Assembly (NCBI GenBank): GCA_030601485.1
Contig: JAUVTO010000012.1
Location: forward strand, 1-21,168
Reading direction: 5' to 3'
Length of the DNA stretch: 21,168 bases
Source of the DNA: Desulfobacterales bacterium
GTDB taxonomy: Bacteria > Desulfobacterota > Desulfobacteria > Desulfobacterales > UBA11574
Shown: positions 14,199 through 21,039 of the stretch, piece by piece
How the letters are laid out: every line of letters starts with the position of its first letter
Position numbering within the stretch: the stretch's first letter is position 1
Made by a program: the position numbers and the translations under genes
The notes under the pieces: generated by a model
Told to the model about the DNA's origin: nothing
The model's database searches: none
What the model saw: the letters and a program-made list of their open reading frames with translations, nothing else

Positions 14199-15857
14199 CT
14201 ATTCTCCCTTATTGGCCATCGTATAAGTCATAAAGCCGCCGCTTAGGTTTCTGGATTTAAAACCGTTTTGAACTAAAATTCTGTGTCCCAAATACCCACG
14301 AAAGCCAACGGCACAAAACGGAATATACGTCTTTTGTTTATCGAGTTCGGATAGTCTGCTTCTCAGTTCATCGATAGGAATATGCAAAGCGCCCTGGATC
14401 TCTCCCGCATGTTTCAGCTCCGATTTGGTGCGAAGATCGATCAAAATCGCACCGCTTTTTTGAAGCGCGTCAAGTTCACTCCAATGGGTTATTTCCATAT
14501 CTCCTTTTAGAATATTGGCAGCCACAAAGCCGGAAATATTGACAGGGTCTTTTGCCGATGAATACGGCGGCGAATAAGCCAGTTCCAGTTCTTGCAGGTC
14601 GTAGACGGTCATTTCCGCACGAAGGGCGGTGGCAAGCACATCGATTCTCTTGTCCACACCCTTTTTGCCAACGATTTGAGCCCCCAGCACTTTACCGGTG
14701 CCCGGGGAAAAAAGAATTTTGATCGATGTTTTGGTGGCGCCCGGATAATAGCCGGCATGGGAGCCGGAATGAGTGTAGGAAACGAGATATGGAATGGCAT
14801 GCTTTTTTAAATATTTTTCGTTGGCGCCGGTAGATGCCGCGACCATATCGAACACTTTTACCACCGAACTCCCCAGCGTCCCGGTAAAGATCGATTTTCT
14901 TCCCAACGCATTGTCTGCGGCAATTCGCGCCTGTTTATTGGCAGGGCCTGCCAGGGCGGTCAGTGTGGGAAAGCCCGTGACGAGGTCTCTGACCTCGACC
15001 GCATCTCCCACGGCATAGATGTTCGGATCGGAAGTCCTCATGGTGTCATTAACCGCAATGCCGCCCGTAGTGCCTATTTTCAGGTCAGCCTGTTTGGCCA
15101 GTTTATTATCGGGTCTGATCCCTACGGAAAGCAGCACCATGTCACATTCAATTTCGCGTCCTTTCTGCGTGGAGACTAAAATCCGGCTACCCGCTTTTGA
15201 AAATGATTTTACGCCGTTTTCAAGCTCGAGTTCCACGTTTTTGGCTTCAAGATGTTCATGAATCAGGGCTGCCATCTCATAGTCCAGGGGTGGCAACACC
15301 TGGTCGAGCATCTCCACGATTGTGGTTTTAACGCCTCGTTCGGTCAGGTTTTCGGCCATCTCGAGGCCGATAAAGCCGCCGCCCACCGCAACCGCGCATC
15401 GGGGATTGCGCTCATCCACAATTTTTTTGATTCGGTCCGAATCGGGTACGTTTCGAAGGTGAAAAATATTTTCCAGTTCAATACCCTCCAGAGGCGGCTT
15501 GATGGGTTCAGCGCCGGGCGATAAAATAAGCTTATCATAATTTTCCCAATATGTTTTCCCCGTGGTCGTATTCTTTATCTCCACGGCTTTTTCTTTGGCA
15601 TCGATACCTATTACCTCGGAGAAGATCCGCACATCGATGTTATAGCGCTGTTTAAATTCCTCCGGTGTGGCCAAAAGAAGGTCATCCCGCTGTTTGATGA
15701 CATTTCCGATATAATAGGGAAGACCGCAGTTGGCAAAGGAGATATATTCTCCCCGCTCAAAAATGACAATTTCAGCATCTTCGCTCACTCTTCTCGCCCG
15801 AGCCGCTGCTGTGGCGCCTCCGGCAACTCCGCCGACAATAACCAGTTTAACATCCAT
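14199..15857 (-). CDS. CoA-disulfide / NADH-dependent persulfide reductase with rhodanese domain
   Basis: This 552-residue flavoprotein matches the CoADR-Rhd/Npsr plan. The N-terminal FAD motif GGVAGGATAAARARR is followed by the single catalytic cysteine in SFANCGLPYY (Cys44), which forms a mixed disulfide with CoA in this family. A second Rossmann motif (GGGFIGLEMAE), the FAD motif YAVGDAVE and a dimerisation domain follow. The last about 100 residues are a rhodanese domain with active Cys515 in CAVGFRGY. The enzyme reduces CoA-persulfide, polysulfide or CoA disulfide with NAD(P)H. It suits a sulfur-metabolising anaerobe, for sulfur respiration or for persulfide and oxidative defence. The start is supported by GAGGAAAG just upstream. 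It appears to be monocistronic and converges on the vWA cluster. Confidence 0.9.
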   Translation of the reverse strand: MDVKLVIVGGVAGGATAAARARRVSEDAEIVIFERGEYISFANCGLPYYIGNVIKQRDDLLLATPEEFKQRYNIDVRIFSEVIGIDAKEKAVEIKNTTTGKTYWENYDKLILSPGAEPIKPPLEGIELENIFHLRNVPDSDRIKKIVDERNPRCAVAVGGGFIGLEMAENLTERGVKTTIVEMLDQVLPPLDYEMAALIHEHLEAKNVELELENGVKSFSKAGSRILVSTQKGREIECDMVLLSVGIRPDNKLAKQADLKIGTTGGIAVNDTMRTSDPNIYAVGDAVEVRDLVTGFPTLTALAGPANKQARIAADNALGRKSIFTGTLGSSVVKVFDMVAASTGANEKYLKKHAIPYLVSYTHSGSHAGYYPGATKTSIKILFSPGTGKVLGAQIVGKKGVDKRIDVLATALRAEMTVYDLQELELAYSPPYSSAKDPVNISGFVAANILKGDMEITHWSELDALQKSGAILIDLRTKSELKHAGEIQGALHIPIDELRSRLSELDKQKTYIPFCAVGFRGYLGHRILVQNGFKSRNLSGGFMTYTMANKGE

Positions 15858-16293
15858 ATTTCTTTCCTCAAAAATGAAATGTGTTAGTAAATCCTGTAAG
15901 ATGACAGTTAGCCAACCATTTTCAAACAGGATGTGTATTCTATGAGACTGAAATATTATGGCCGAAATTCAAAAAAATGTAAAGAATATGTTCAACAGTC
16001 GGGTCTGTTGCATATCGCTATCCATACCCGCAAAGCCAAGCAGACTCATTTATGATGAATCGGCAACGAATTACTGATTGAGGTTTGCCACTCATTTCCA
16101 AATGTTCCCTACTCGGTATCTTCGACAGTGATGTCGCGATTACTTGTAGAGGGAAGCAAGTTTACAATAAGTTGATCCTATAAATTCTGGAATAAAAGGC
16201 TTTTACATATTGACTTTCTGATTTTGTTCCTGCATCTTAAGAAAAGCAAGGGGTATTAGGCATGAATTAACAACAAACAAAGGGGGGAAACAG
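15858..16293. promoter_or_regulatory. Divergent intergenic region upstream of reductase and HU
   Basis: This 436-bp region must contain the promoters for the leftward reductase and the rightward HU gene. A TTGACT hexamer at 16210-16215 could be the -35 element for HU, but the sequence 17 bp on (CATCTT) is a poor -10. I see no palindrome, riboswitch or ORF of substance. A 36-codon frame near 15942 has no supporting signal. Confidence 0.35.
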
Positions 16294-16557
16294 ATGACAA
16301 AAGCTGAATTGGTTGAAAAGATGGCTAAAGATTCAGGTATTACAAAGGTTGCGGCCAAAGCGGCATTTGAATCATTTATTGACGGTGTGACAAAAGGCCT
16401 GAAGAAAAGAGACAGCAAGGTGACCATAGTAGGTTTTGGGACATTTAAGAAGGTATATCGAAAAACCCGAATGGGACGTAATCCACAGACAGGTGAAAAA
16501 ATTAAGATTAAGGGTAAAAATACTGTTACGTTTAAGCCGGGAAAAAATCTTAAATAA
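16294..16557 (+). CDS. HU-family DNA-binding protein
   Basis: This is an 87-residue histone-like protein of normal length. It shows the HU/IHF signature: N-terminal MTKAELVEKMAKDSGITKVAAKAAFESF (helical dimer body, split by the usual turn), then GFGTFKKVYRKTRMGRNPQTGEK, where R-x-G-R-N-P-x-T-G is the DNA-intercalating arm with its proline. The C-terminus is VTFKPGKNLK. HU dimers bend DNA and compact the chromosome without strict sequence specificity. GGGGGG lies about 7 nt upstream of the ATG, far stronger than the ribosome sites of the 2855-13875 cluster, in line with high expression. It faces the ubiG remnant with only 4 bp between the stop codons. Confidence 0.95.
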   Translation: MTKAELVEKMAKDSGITKVAAKAAFESFIDGVTKGLKKRDSKVTIVGFGTFKKVYRKTRMGRNPQTGEKIKIKGKNTVTFKPGKNLK

Positions 16558-16561
16558 AAAA

Positions 16562-16816
16562 TCAGCTTGGCAAAACAATAGACCATAAACTTACATGTGC
16601 CCCTATCATGCTTGGAGGCTGAGTTGGTGAACCGCCGCCGCCGATGTTGAGCACCTGTTTGCCGGCAAGACCGGCTCGGGCGTTGATGTATCGGACCCGG
16701 GTCTCATCGATGTCGTGCAGGGTGCCGAACTCTCCTTCACGGTCCCACCAGCGGGAGGCCACGGTCTCAAATTTGGAAATTTCCGATTCGCCGATGTTTT
16801 TGTCAATTGTCGACAT
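16562..16816 (-). pseudogene. Truncated ubiG-like methyltransferase remnant
   Basis: The 84-residue frame begins like UbiG (polyprenyl dihydroxybenzoate/demethylubiquinol O-methyltransferase). ISKFETVASRWWDREGEF, LHDID, GLAGKQVLNIG and a weak MIGAHVSL that lines up with UbiG MA..GA.VTG are visible. The full family has about 230-240 residues, so roughly two thirds is missing. The SAM-binding motif usually written VLDVGCGGG reads VLNIGGGGS, with the conserved Asp and Cys lost. The frame stops 4 bp from the HU stop. A good ribosome site (AGGGGG) survives upstream of the ATG. I interpret it as a decaying fragment, possibly left by a deletion that brought HU alongside; an expressed small protein is less likely. 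Confidence 0.7.
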
Positions 16817-16846
16817 GGTCCATCTGCCCCCTGAAGTGAGGTGGAT

Positions 16847-17377
16847 ATGAAAGAAACATTTAGATTGCTATTGGGCATCATTTTAGTATTCAGTTTATTT
16901 GGTTTATTGGCCTGCCCTCCTTCGGAAGATGCTTCCAAACAAGAAAAATGGGATATCAAAAAGCAGGGTATTGAAAATAAGGCTCTTGATTTTGCTCTTG
17001 AAGACCTTAACGGCAATAAGGTCAAATTAAGTTATTACAAAGGTCAAGAAGTCCTTTTGATTTTTAGTACAACCTGGTGTCCCTATTGCCGGACAGAAAT
17101 TCCTCAGTTAAAGAAATTATACGCTAAGTACAAAGAAAAAGGACTTGAAATCCTAAACATAGATATCCAGGGAAGCAAAGACAAAGTGTATGCATATGCA
17201 AATAAACATAAACTTCCTTATAAAGTTCTTTTGGATACAGATGGTATGGTTGCATCAATGTATGGCGTAAGAGGCGTACCGACCAAAGTTCTGATTAATA
17301 AAGACGGAACAATCCTTTGTGTTGCATGTCGATCCATTGATATTATGTTGGACATGTTATTTGATACTCCGATTTAA
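16847..17377 (+). CDS. TlpA/ResA-like thioredoxin-fold lipoprotein
   Basis: This is a 176-residue protein. The ATG at 16847 has AGGTGG just upstream; a GTG at 16841 falls inside that site. The signal peptide ends in the lipobox LLAC (Cys23). The mature domain is a TlpA/AhpC-TSA thioredoxin fold. Visible elements are FALEDLNGNKVKLSYYKGQ, the redox motif W77-C-P-Y-C81 and the cis-proline loop GVPTK. Such membrane-anchored thioredoxins reduce disulfides outside the cytoplasm, for example in cytochrome c maturation or for general repair. CPYC is less usual in TlpA than CPPC or CxxC with Pro first, and resembles the glutaredoxin motif. No cytochrome maturation gene lies next to it, so the substrate is unknown. 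Confidence 0.88.
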   Translation: MKETFRLLLGIILVFSLFGLLACPPSEDASKQEKWDIKKQGIENKALDFALEDLNGNKVKLSYYKGQEVLLIFSTTWCPYCRTEIPQLKKLYAKYKEKGLEILNIDIQGSKDKVYAYANKHKLPYKVLLDTDGMVASMYGVRGVPTKVLINKDGTILCVACRSIDIMLDMLFDTPI

Positions 17378-17469
17378 ACCAACGATTATTGTAATACTTA
17401 AATCCATCCCGGTTTTTTTCTATACTGTCATGAAAACCCAAAAGTCAAAAGGACAAACACAAAAAGCGT

Positions 17470-17498
17470 TTGACAGTGTTAAATCAATTTTTTAAAAG
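17470..17498 (+). promoter_or_regulatory. Sigma-70-type promoter candidate for the antiporter gene
   Basis: TTGACA (17470-17475) is a perfect -35 hexamer. TAAAAG (17493-17498), after a 17-bp spacer, matches the -10 consensus at four of six positions. It lies 77 bp before the antiporter ATG. Confidence 0.45.
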
Positions 17499-17574
17499 GT
17501 TTTGAAGCCGTCTTTTTGCACCCGGCGGAATTTGTTTAAAACGGTAAAGATAAACCGGAAAAATTGAGGATCAC

Positions 17575-19053
17575 ATGGCTTTCAGCTTGGCACTTATTAT
17601 CATCTTGGGGTTAGGGGCCGATTATCTGTTTAAACGCCTGCAATTGCCGGGTCTGATCGGTATGCTCATCGTCGGGGTTCTTGTTGGTCCTTATGTGTTA
17701 AATTTTATGTCCCCTGAAATGATGCAAGTTTCCGGGGATTTCAGAAAAATAGCACTGATAGTCATTCTGCTTAGGGCCGGCTTTGAGCTTCGCCGGGATG
17801 CGTTGAACCGGGTGGGACGTGCGACGGTAATTATGAGCACGGTGCCGGCTGTTTTTGAAATCGGCGGAGTGATGCTCGTGGCGCCAAGGCTGCTAAATAT
17901 GACCTATCTTGAGGCCGCCATTCTTGGTTCCATCTTGGCTGCTGTCTCTCCGGCCGTTGTTGTGCCCCTTATGATTGATTTTATGGATCGAGGGCGGGGG
18001 GCCAAAAAGGCCATTCCCACGATGGTCCTCGGGGCTTCTTCGTTGGATGATGTTTTTGTTATTGTTCTGTTCACCGTATTTTTAGGCATGTACGGTGGGG
18101 AACAGACAAATATTTTTATGCAGCTGGGTGCAATTCCCGTCTCTATTGTTCTTGGAATCATCGTCGGAATCATTCCCGGATATTTTTTATATCGCCTTTT
18201 TACGAAATATGACTGGCGTCCTCCAAAACGGACGATGCTGGTTATGGGTGTTGCCATAATTCTAACCTGGCTGGAAGCGGTTTGCGAAGAATATGTGCCA
18301 GTGGCCAGCCTTTTGGGCGTCATGGCCATCGGGTTTATTATTTTGGAAAAATCCGAGTCCATCGCACATATTATTTCTCAGAAACTAAAGAAACTATGGA
18401 TATTTGCAGAGCTTTTGCTTTTTGTTCTGGTAGGGGCTCAGGTGAACATTCATGTGGCCTGGGAAGCAGGCCTGGCCGGAGCGTTGGTAATTTTTATCGG
18501 TCTTATTTTTAGAAGTGTGGGAACGTATTTGTCGCTTATTGGAACGCCTTTTGATTGGAAAGAGAAACTTTTTTGCGTGGTGGCTTATATTCCCAAAGCA
18601 ACTGTTCAGGCTGCCATTGGGGCGATTCCCCTTGCTGCGGGTGTAGCCTCGGGAGAGGTTATTCTGGCGGTTGCGGTTTTATCCATTCTCCTGACGGCGC
18701 CCGTTGGAGCCATCGGCATCATGATTTTGGGTGAAAGAATTTTAGATTACGGTGAACTTTCGATGTACAGATTCAAAGAATTGCGGGATAAGCTTGCACT
18801 TCCTCATGTGGGCGAAAGAGTTAGGAGCAAGGTCTCCGGAAATATATGGAAGGTGATCGAGCAAAAGGAGATATGGCTGGAGGAACCTGCGGCAGCAGGT
18901 GATTCCAAGGGGGATTCGCATTTAACACCGGCAATTTACTTGCGGTATTGGAGTGAAAGTAAGGGGGCGGGCAAAGGCAGTACCCTGAGCTATCATTACA
19001 CCCAAAAAGATCAATCCTTTCAGGATTACTGGGAAATTCTTTATGACTGGTAA
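17575..19053 (+). CDS. Cation:proton antiporter (CPA family) with extra C-terminal domain
   Basis: This is a 492-residue polytopic membrane protein with about 12 hydrophobic segments over residues 1-390. It resembles Na+/H+ or K+/H+ antiporters of the CPA superfamily: QLPGLIGMLIVGVLVGP near the N-terminus, ILLRAGFEL (about 64-72) and AVSPAVVVPLM, as in NhaP/KefB-type exchangers. SSLDDVF (Asp158-Asp159) holds the ion-binding acidic pair on the central helix; two adjacent aspartates favour electrogenic CPA2-like exchange. The last about 100 residues are a hydrophilic tail that I do not recognise. GAGGATC lies just upstream of the ATG. It stands alone between a TlpA-like gene and RidA. It would exchange monovalent cations for protons to control pH or salt. 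Confidence 0.87.
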   Translation: MAFSLALIIILGLGADYLFKRLQLPGLIGMLIVGVLVGPYVLNFMSPEMMQVSGDFRKIALIVILLRAGFELRRDALNRVGRATVIMSTVPAVFEIGGVMLVAPRLLNMTYLEAAILGSILAAVSPAVVVPLMIDFMDRGRGAKKAIPTMVLGASSLDDVFVIVLFTVFLGMYGGEQTNIFMQLGAIPVSIVLGIIVGIIPGYFLYRLFTKYDWRPPKRTMLVMGVAIILTWLEAVCEEYVPVASLLGVMAIGFIILEKSESIAHIISQKLKKLWIFAELLLFVLVGAQVNIHVAWEAGLAGALVIFIGLIFRSVGTYLSLIGTPFDWKEKLFCVVAYIPKATVQAAIGAIPLAAGVASGEVILAVAVLSILLTAPVGAIGIMILGERILDYGELSMYRFKELRDKLALPHVGERVRSKVSGNIWKVIEQKEIWLEEPAAAGDSKGDSHLTPAIYLRYWSESKGAGKGSTLSYHYTQKDQSFQDYWEILYDW

Positions 19054-19074
19054 TACTTGCGAAAGTCAGGCAAT

Positions 19075-19237
19075 AAATTTGACGGCTTCGTAAAAAGTCC
19101 AACTTCTGCGTTGCGCTGCATCCTTCGTCACTGCAGCGTACTATAAGTACGCTTCATTCCTCAGGATTTGCGCGCCTTGAATTTGGATCTTTTTACTTTG
19201 CCGTCGGATTTTGACTTTTTACGAGTTCATCAAATTT
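19075..19237. repeat. Palindromic (MITE/REP-like) element upstream of RidA gene
   Basis: The left end AAATTTGACGGCTTCG-TAAAAAGTC (19075-19099) is an imperfect inverted match to the right end GACTTTTTACGAGTTCATC-AAATTT (19213-19237). The interior is GC-richer, with an inner hairpin AGCGTACTATAAGTACGCT. It has no coding potential. I recall closely similar elements in many copies in Desulfobacterota genomes, which I cannot check here. It occupies almost the entire 202-bp gap before the RidA gene, so it may supply a terminator or promoter end. Confidence 0.65.
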
Positions 19238-19255
19238 CGATAGAAGGAGATTATC

Positions 19256-19645
19256 ATGGAGTGTAACGTGATTCAAACAGATCAAGCGCCGTCTGCCATC
19301 GGTCCGTATTCCCAGGGCATAGCGGTGGGCTCCTGGCTTTTTGTGAGTGGGCAGCTCGGAATGCACCCCCAAACCGGCGAACTGGTAAGTCCTGATTTTG
19401 CGCTTCAGGCACGCCAGGCCCTGGAAAATCTTCGGCAGATCGTGCTGGCCGCAGGATGTGATATTAATCGTGTGACGGCGGTCGATGTTTTTGTCACCGA
19501 CATGGGGAATTTTGCCGAGTTTAATGAAATTTACACCGAATATTTTTCAGAGCATCGACCGGCCAGGGCCGTGGTGGAGGTGCGTGCCCTGCCCAAGGAT
19601 GCCAAAGTTGAGATCAAGTGTATTGCATATCGCGGGCTGATTTAA
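19256..19645 (+). CDS. RidA-family enamine/imine deaminase
   Basis: This 129-residue protein is the normal length for RidA (YjgF/YER057c/UK114). The visible family signatures are IGPYSQGI near the N-terminus, VSGQLG, and the C-terminal RPARAVVEVRALPKDAKVEIKC. The catalytic Arg (Arg104, equal to Arg105 of E. coli RidA) binds the substrate carboxylate, and Glu near 118 assists. The enzyme hydrolyses reactive 2-aminoacrylate and 2-iminobutanoate, made by PLP enzymes such as threonine dehydratase, and so protects the cell. AAGGAGATTATC precedes the ATG. It acts in the cytoplasm, probably as a trimer. No amino-acid biosynthesis gene is adjacent. Confidence 0.93.
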   Translation: MECNVIQTDQAPSAIGPYSQGIAVGSWLFVSGQLGMHPQTGELVSPDFALQARQALENLRQIVLAAGCDINRVTAVDVFVTDMGNFAEFNEIYTEYFSEHRPARAVVEVRALPKDAKVEIKCIAYRGLI

Positions 19646-19704
19646 CGGATTCATATGAAGGCATGAATAATCGGATTGTTCCCTGAATATGGAAAGGTTT
19701 TGCT

Positions 19705-19881
19705 ATGGGGTACTTTGTTCTATTAGTAATTTCTATCTGTTTTGCAGGTTTATTATATTTGATTGCAGCCAAAAGAGGTTCAAATAAAACCTTTTGGGCA
19801 ATAATGGGTTTTGTCTTCGGCCCTTTTGCAATTCCTTTTGTGTTTTTTGCTAAAAAGGTCGATCCAACAAATACGGTTTAG
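19705..19881 (+). CDS. 58-residue membrane protein of unknown function
   Basis: This short frame was translated by hand: MGYFVLLVISICFAGLLYLI, then AAKRGSNKTFWAI, then GFVFGPFAIPFVFFAKK. It has two hydrophobic helices (about 2-20 and 30-51) joined by a polar RGSNK turn, ending in a basic segment. The AxxRGxNxxxWxxxGxxFGPFA pattern resembles small two-helix proteins found in many bacteria, for which I know no function. GGAAAGG lies about 7 nt upstream of the ATG. It is 59 bp after the RidA gene and may share its transcript. Confidence 0.65.
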   Translation: MGYFVLLVISICFAGLLYLIAAKRGSNKTFWAIMGFVFGPFAIPFVFFAKKVDPTNTV

Positions 19882-19906
19882 GTAAAATACAATTTATTTA
19901 ATCTTG

Positions 19907-19935
19907 AAAACCTGGTCCTGTGGGCCAGGTCAGAG
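19907..19935 (-). repeat. Second copy of the 29-bp hairpin element
   Basis: Its reverse complement is identical to 6726-6754 except for one base in the loop (ACA instead of AAA). The stem is CCTGGCCC/GGACCAGG with a T run on the minus strand. No minus-strand gene ends nearby, so here it is better seen as a dispersed repeat than as a gene terminator. Confidence 0.55.
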
Positions 19936-19970
19936 TTATCCGGCTCTGCCTGAAGAAACGCCGTAAAAGT

Positions 19971-20065
19971 TTGAAGTGAACTAAAGTTTAAAGTGAGCTA
20001 AAGTCAAGGAATTTTGTCAATTATATAAAATCAGCGGAGCGCAGCGACTCCATAACTTTAGGCAC
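19971..20065. repeat. CTAAAGTG-type inverted repeat, copy 3
   Basis: The left arm is TGAAGTGAACTAAAG plus AAGTGAGCTAAAGTC. The right arm (20046-20065) is GACTCCATAACTTTAGGCAC, the reverse complement of the end of copy 2 (9294-9320). The centre has GCGGAGCGCAGCGACTCC, which can itself form a small stem. Confidence 0.6.
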
Positions 20066-20351
20066 GAAACCTTGACCGGAAGACCGGAATTAGGGGAAAG
20101 TGACAAACACAAGATGTAGGGTCGGGGGCAAATCTGGACTAGTCAATAATTTTTAACAAGAGCGATCGACATCTAAATAGTATCACAACTTATTGACATT
20201 ACATAAAAATACATGTTCTGGCAAGGTATCTTGAATCAAGCACATCTCTCCCTCCCATGACTTCCTTTTCAAAGAAATTACTCCCCTAATAGATAAAGTT
20301 TAAATGGGCGCTCATACCTTATTTCCCCGCACTCAAACTCTGCTACCTTTT

Positions 20352-20395
20352 TTTGTCATTTCATTTGACGATATTTGTCATATTATTGCTATCAT
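20352..20395 (+). promoter_or_regulatory. TTTGTCAT direct repeats, possible Pho-box-like promoter
   Basis: TTTGTCAT occurs at 20352-20359 and 20374-20381, exactly 22 bp apart, with TTTGACGAT between them. TATCAT (20390-20395) could be the -10 hexamer. An 11-bp periodicity of TGTCAT is the form of a PhoB site, but the match is partial and no phosphate gene is visible. Confidence 0.25.
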
Positions 20396-20512
20396 AAAAC
20401 CTCCAAATATGACCTTACTGCCTGTAAATATTATATAAAATCTATATTGTCATTCTGGTTCAATTGTTGCATCACGACCTATGTGAATGAGAACAATAAA
20501 AGGAGGATCGAC

Positions 20513-20959
20513 ATGAATTATAGTGTTATGAAAAGATTAATGTTTCTTTTAACTATTGTCTTATTTCTATTTTCTTTCAGCGCATGTAGAACAACCGGAG
20601 GAGCGATAGGTTTTGGATGGAGTGAGGGGTCAGGATACGGACACCATCATGAAGTCAAAAAAGGAGGACCTCCACCACATGCACCTGCCCATGGATATCG
20701 TGCAAAACATAATTATCGGTATTACCCTTCCTGTAGCGTTTACTATGACGACTATAGAAAATTATATTTTTACCTTGAAGGGCCTAACTGGCGGGTTGCC
20801 GCATCGTTGCCGCATTCTATTCAATTGGGATCTGGCGGGTTTGTAAGCATTGAGATGGATTCCGATAGACCTTATATCCATTACGAAGAGCACAAGCGCA
20901 AATACGCTCCGGGTCAATACAAGAAAAAGTATAAGAAAAAAAATAAATGGCTTGGTTGA
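20513..20959 (+). CDS. Small lipoprotein, GPPPHAPAHGYR family (function unknown)
   Basis: This is a 148-residue protein. I start it at ATG 20513 because AGGAGG lies 9 nt upstream. The in-frame ATG at 20375 has no ribosome site, and the added residues would precede a complete signal peptide. The signal peptide ends at FSAC (Cys25), a lipobox. The mature protein begins with a Gly/His-rich segment, then GPPPHAPAHGYRAKH. A compact domain follows, rich in Tyr and basic residues (YYDDYRKLYFY, GPNWRVAASLP, DSDRPYIHYEEHK), with a lysine-rich tail. I recall the PPPHAPAHGYR pattern from hypothetical lipoproteins of Desulfobacterota and related bacteria, whose function is not known to me. Confidence 0.8.
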   Translation: MNYSVMKRLMFLLTIVLFLFSFSACRTTGGAIGFGWSEGSGYGHHHEVKKGGPPPHAPAHGYRAKHNYRYYPSCSVYYDDYRKLYFYLEGPNWRVAASLPHSIQLGSGGFVSIEMDSDRPYIHYEEHKRKYAPGQYKKKYKKKNKWLG

Positions 20960-21039
20960 TAGCTGTGATCTGAAGTGGTATAGTTATAGCGGACACCTTG
21001 AAAAGCATGTTATAAGAACCAGATTCAAGGAGGTGTCAG

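Larger units (their letters stand above)
19882..20512. other. Gene-poor region with repeats and a possible Pho-box-like promoter
   Basis: This 631-bp stretch contains a second copy of the 29-bp hairpin (19907-19935), the third CTAAAGTG-type repeat (19971-20065) and a cluster of TTTGTCAT direct repeats (20352-20381) upstream of the lipoprotein gene. Between 20066 and 20350 I see nothing recognisable. A frame beginning at 20375 simply extends the lipoprotein ORF upstream of its true start. Confidence 0.5.

Noticed and set aside
20375..20512. Upstream extension of the lipoprotein gene
   Set aside because: The start at 20375 lacks a ribosome site, and the extension would bury the lipoprotein signal peptide. 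AGGAGG fits the ATG at 20513.
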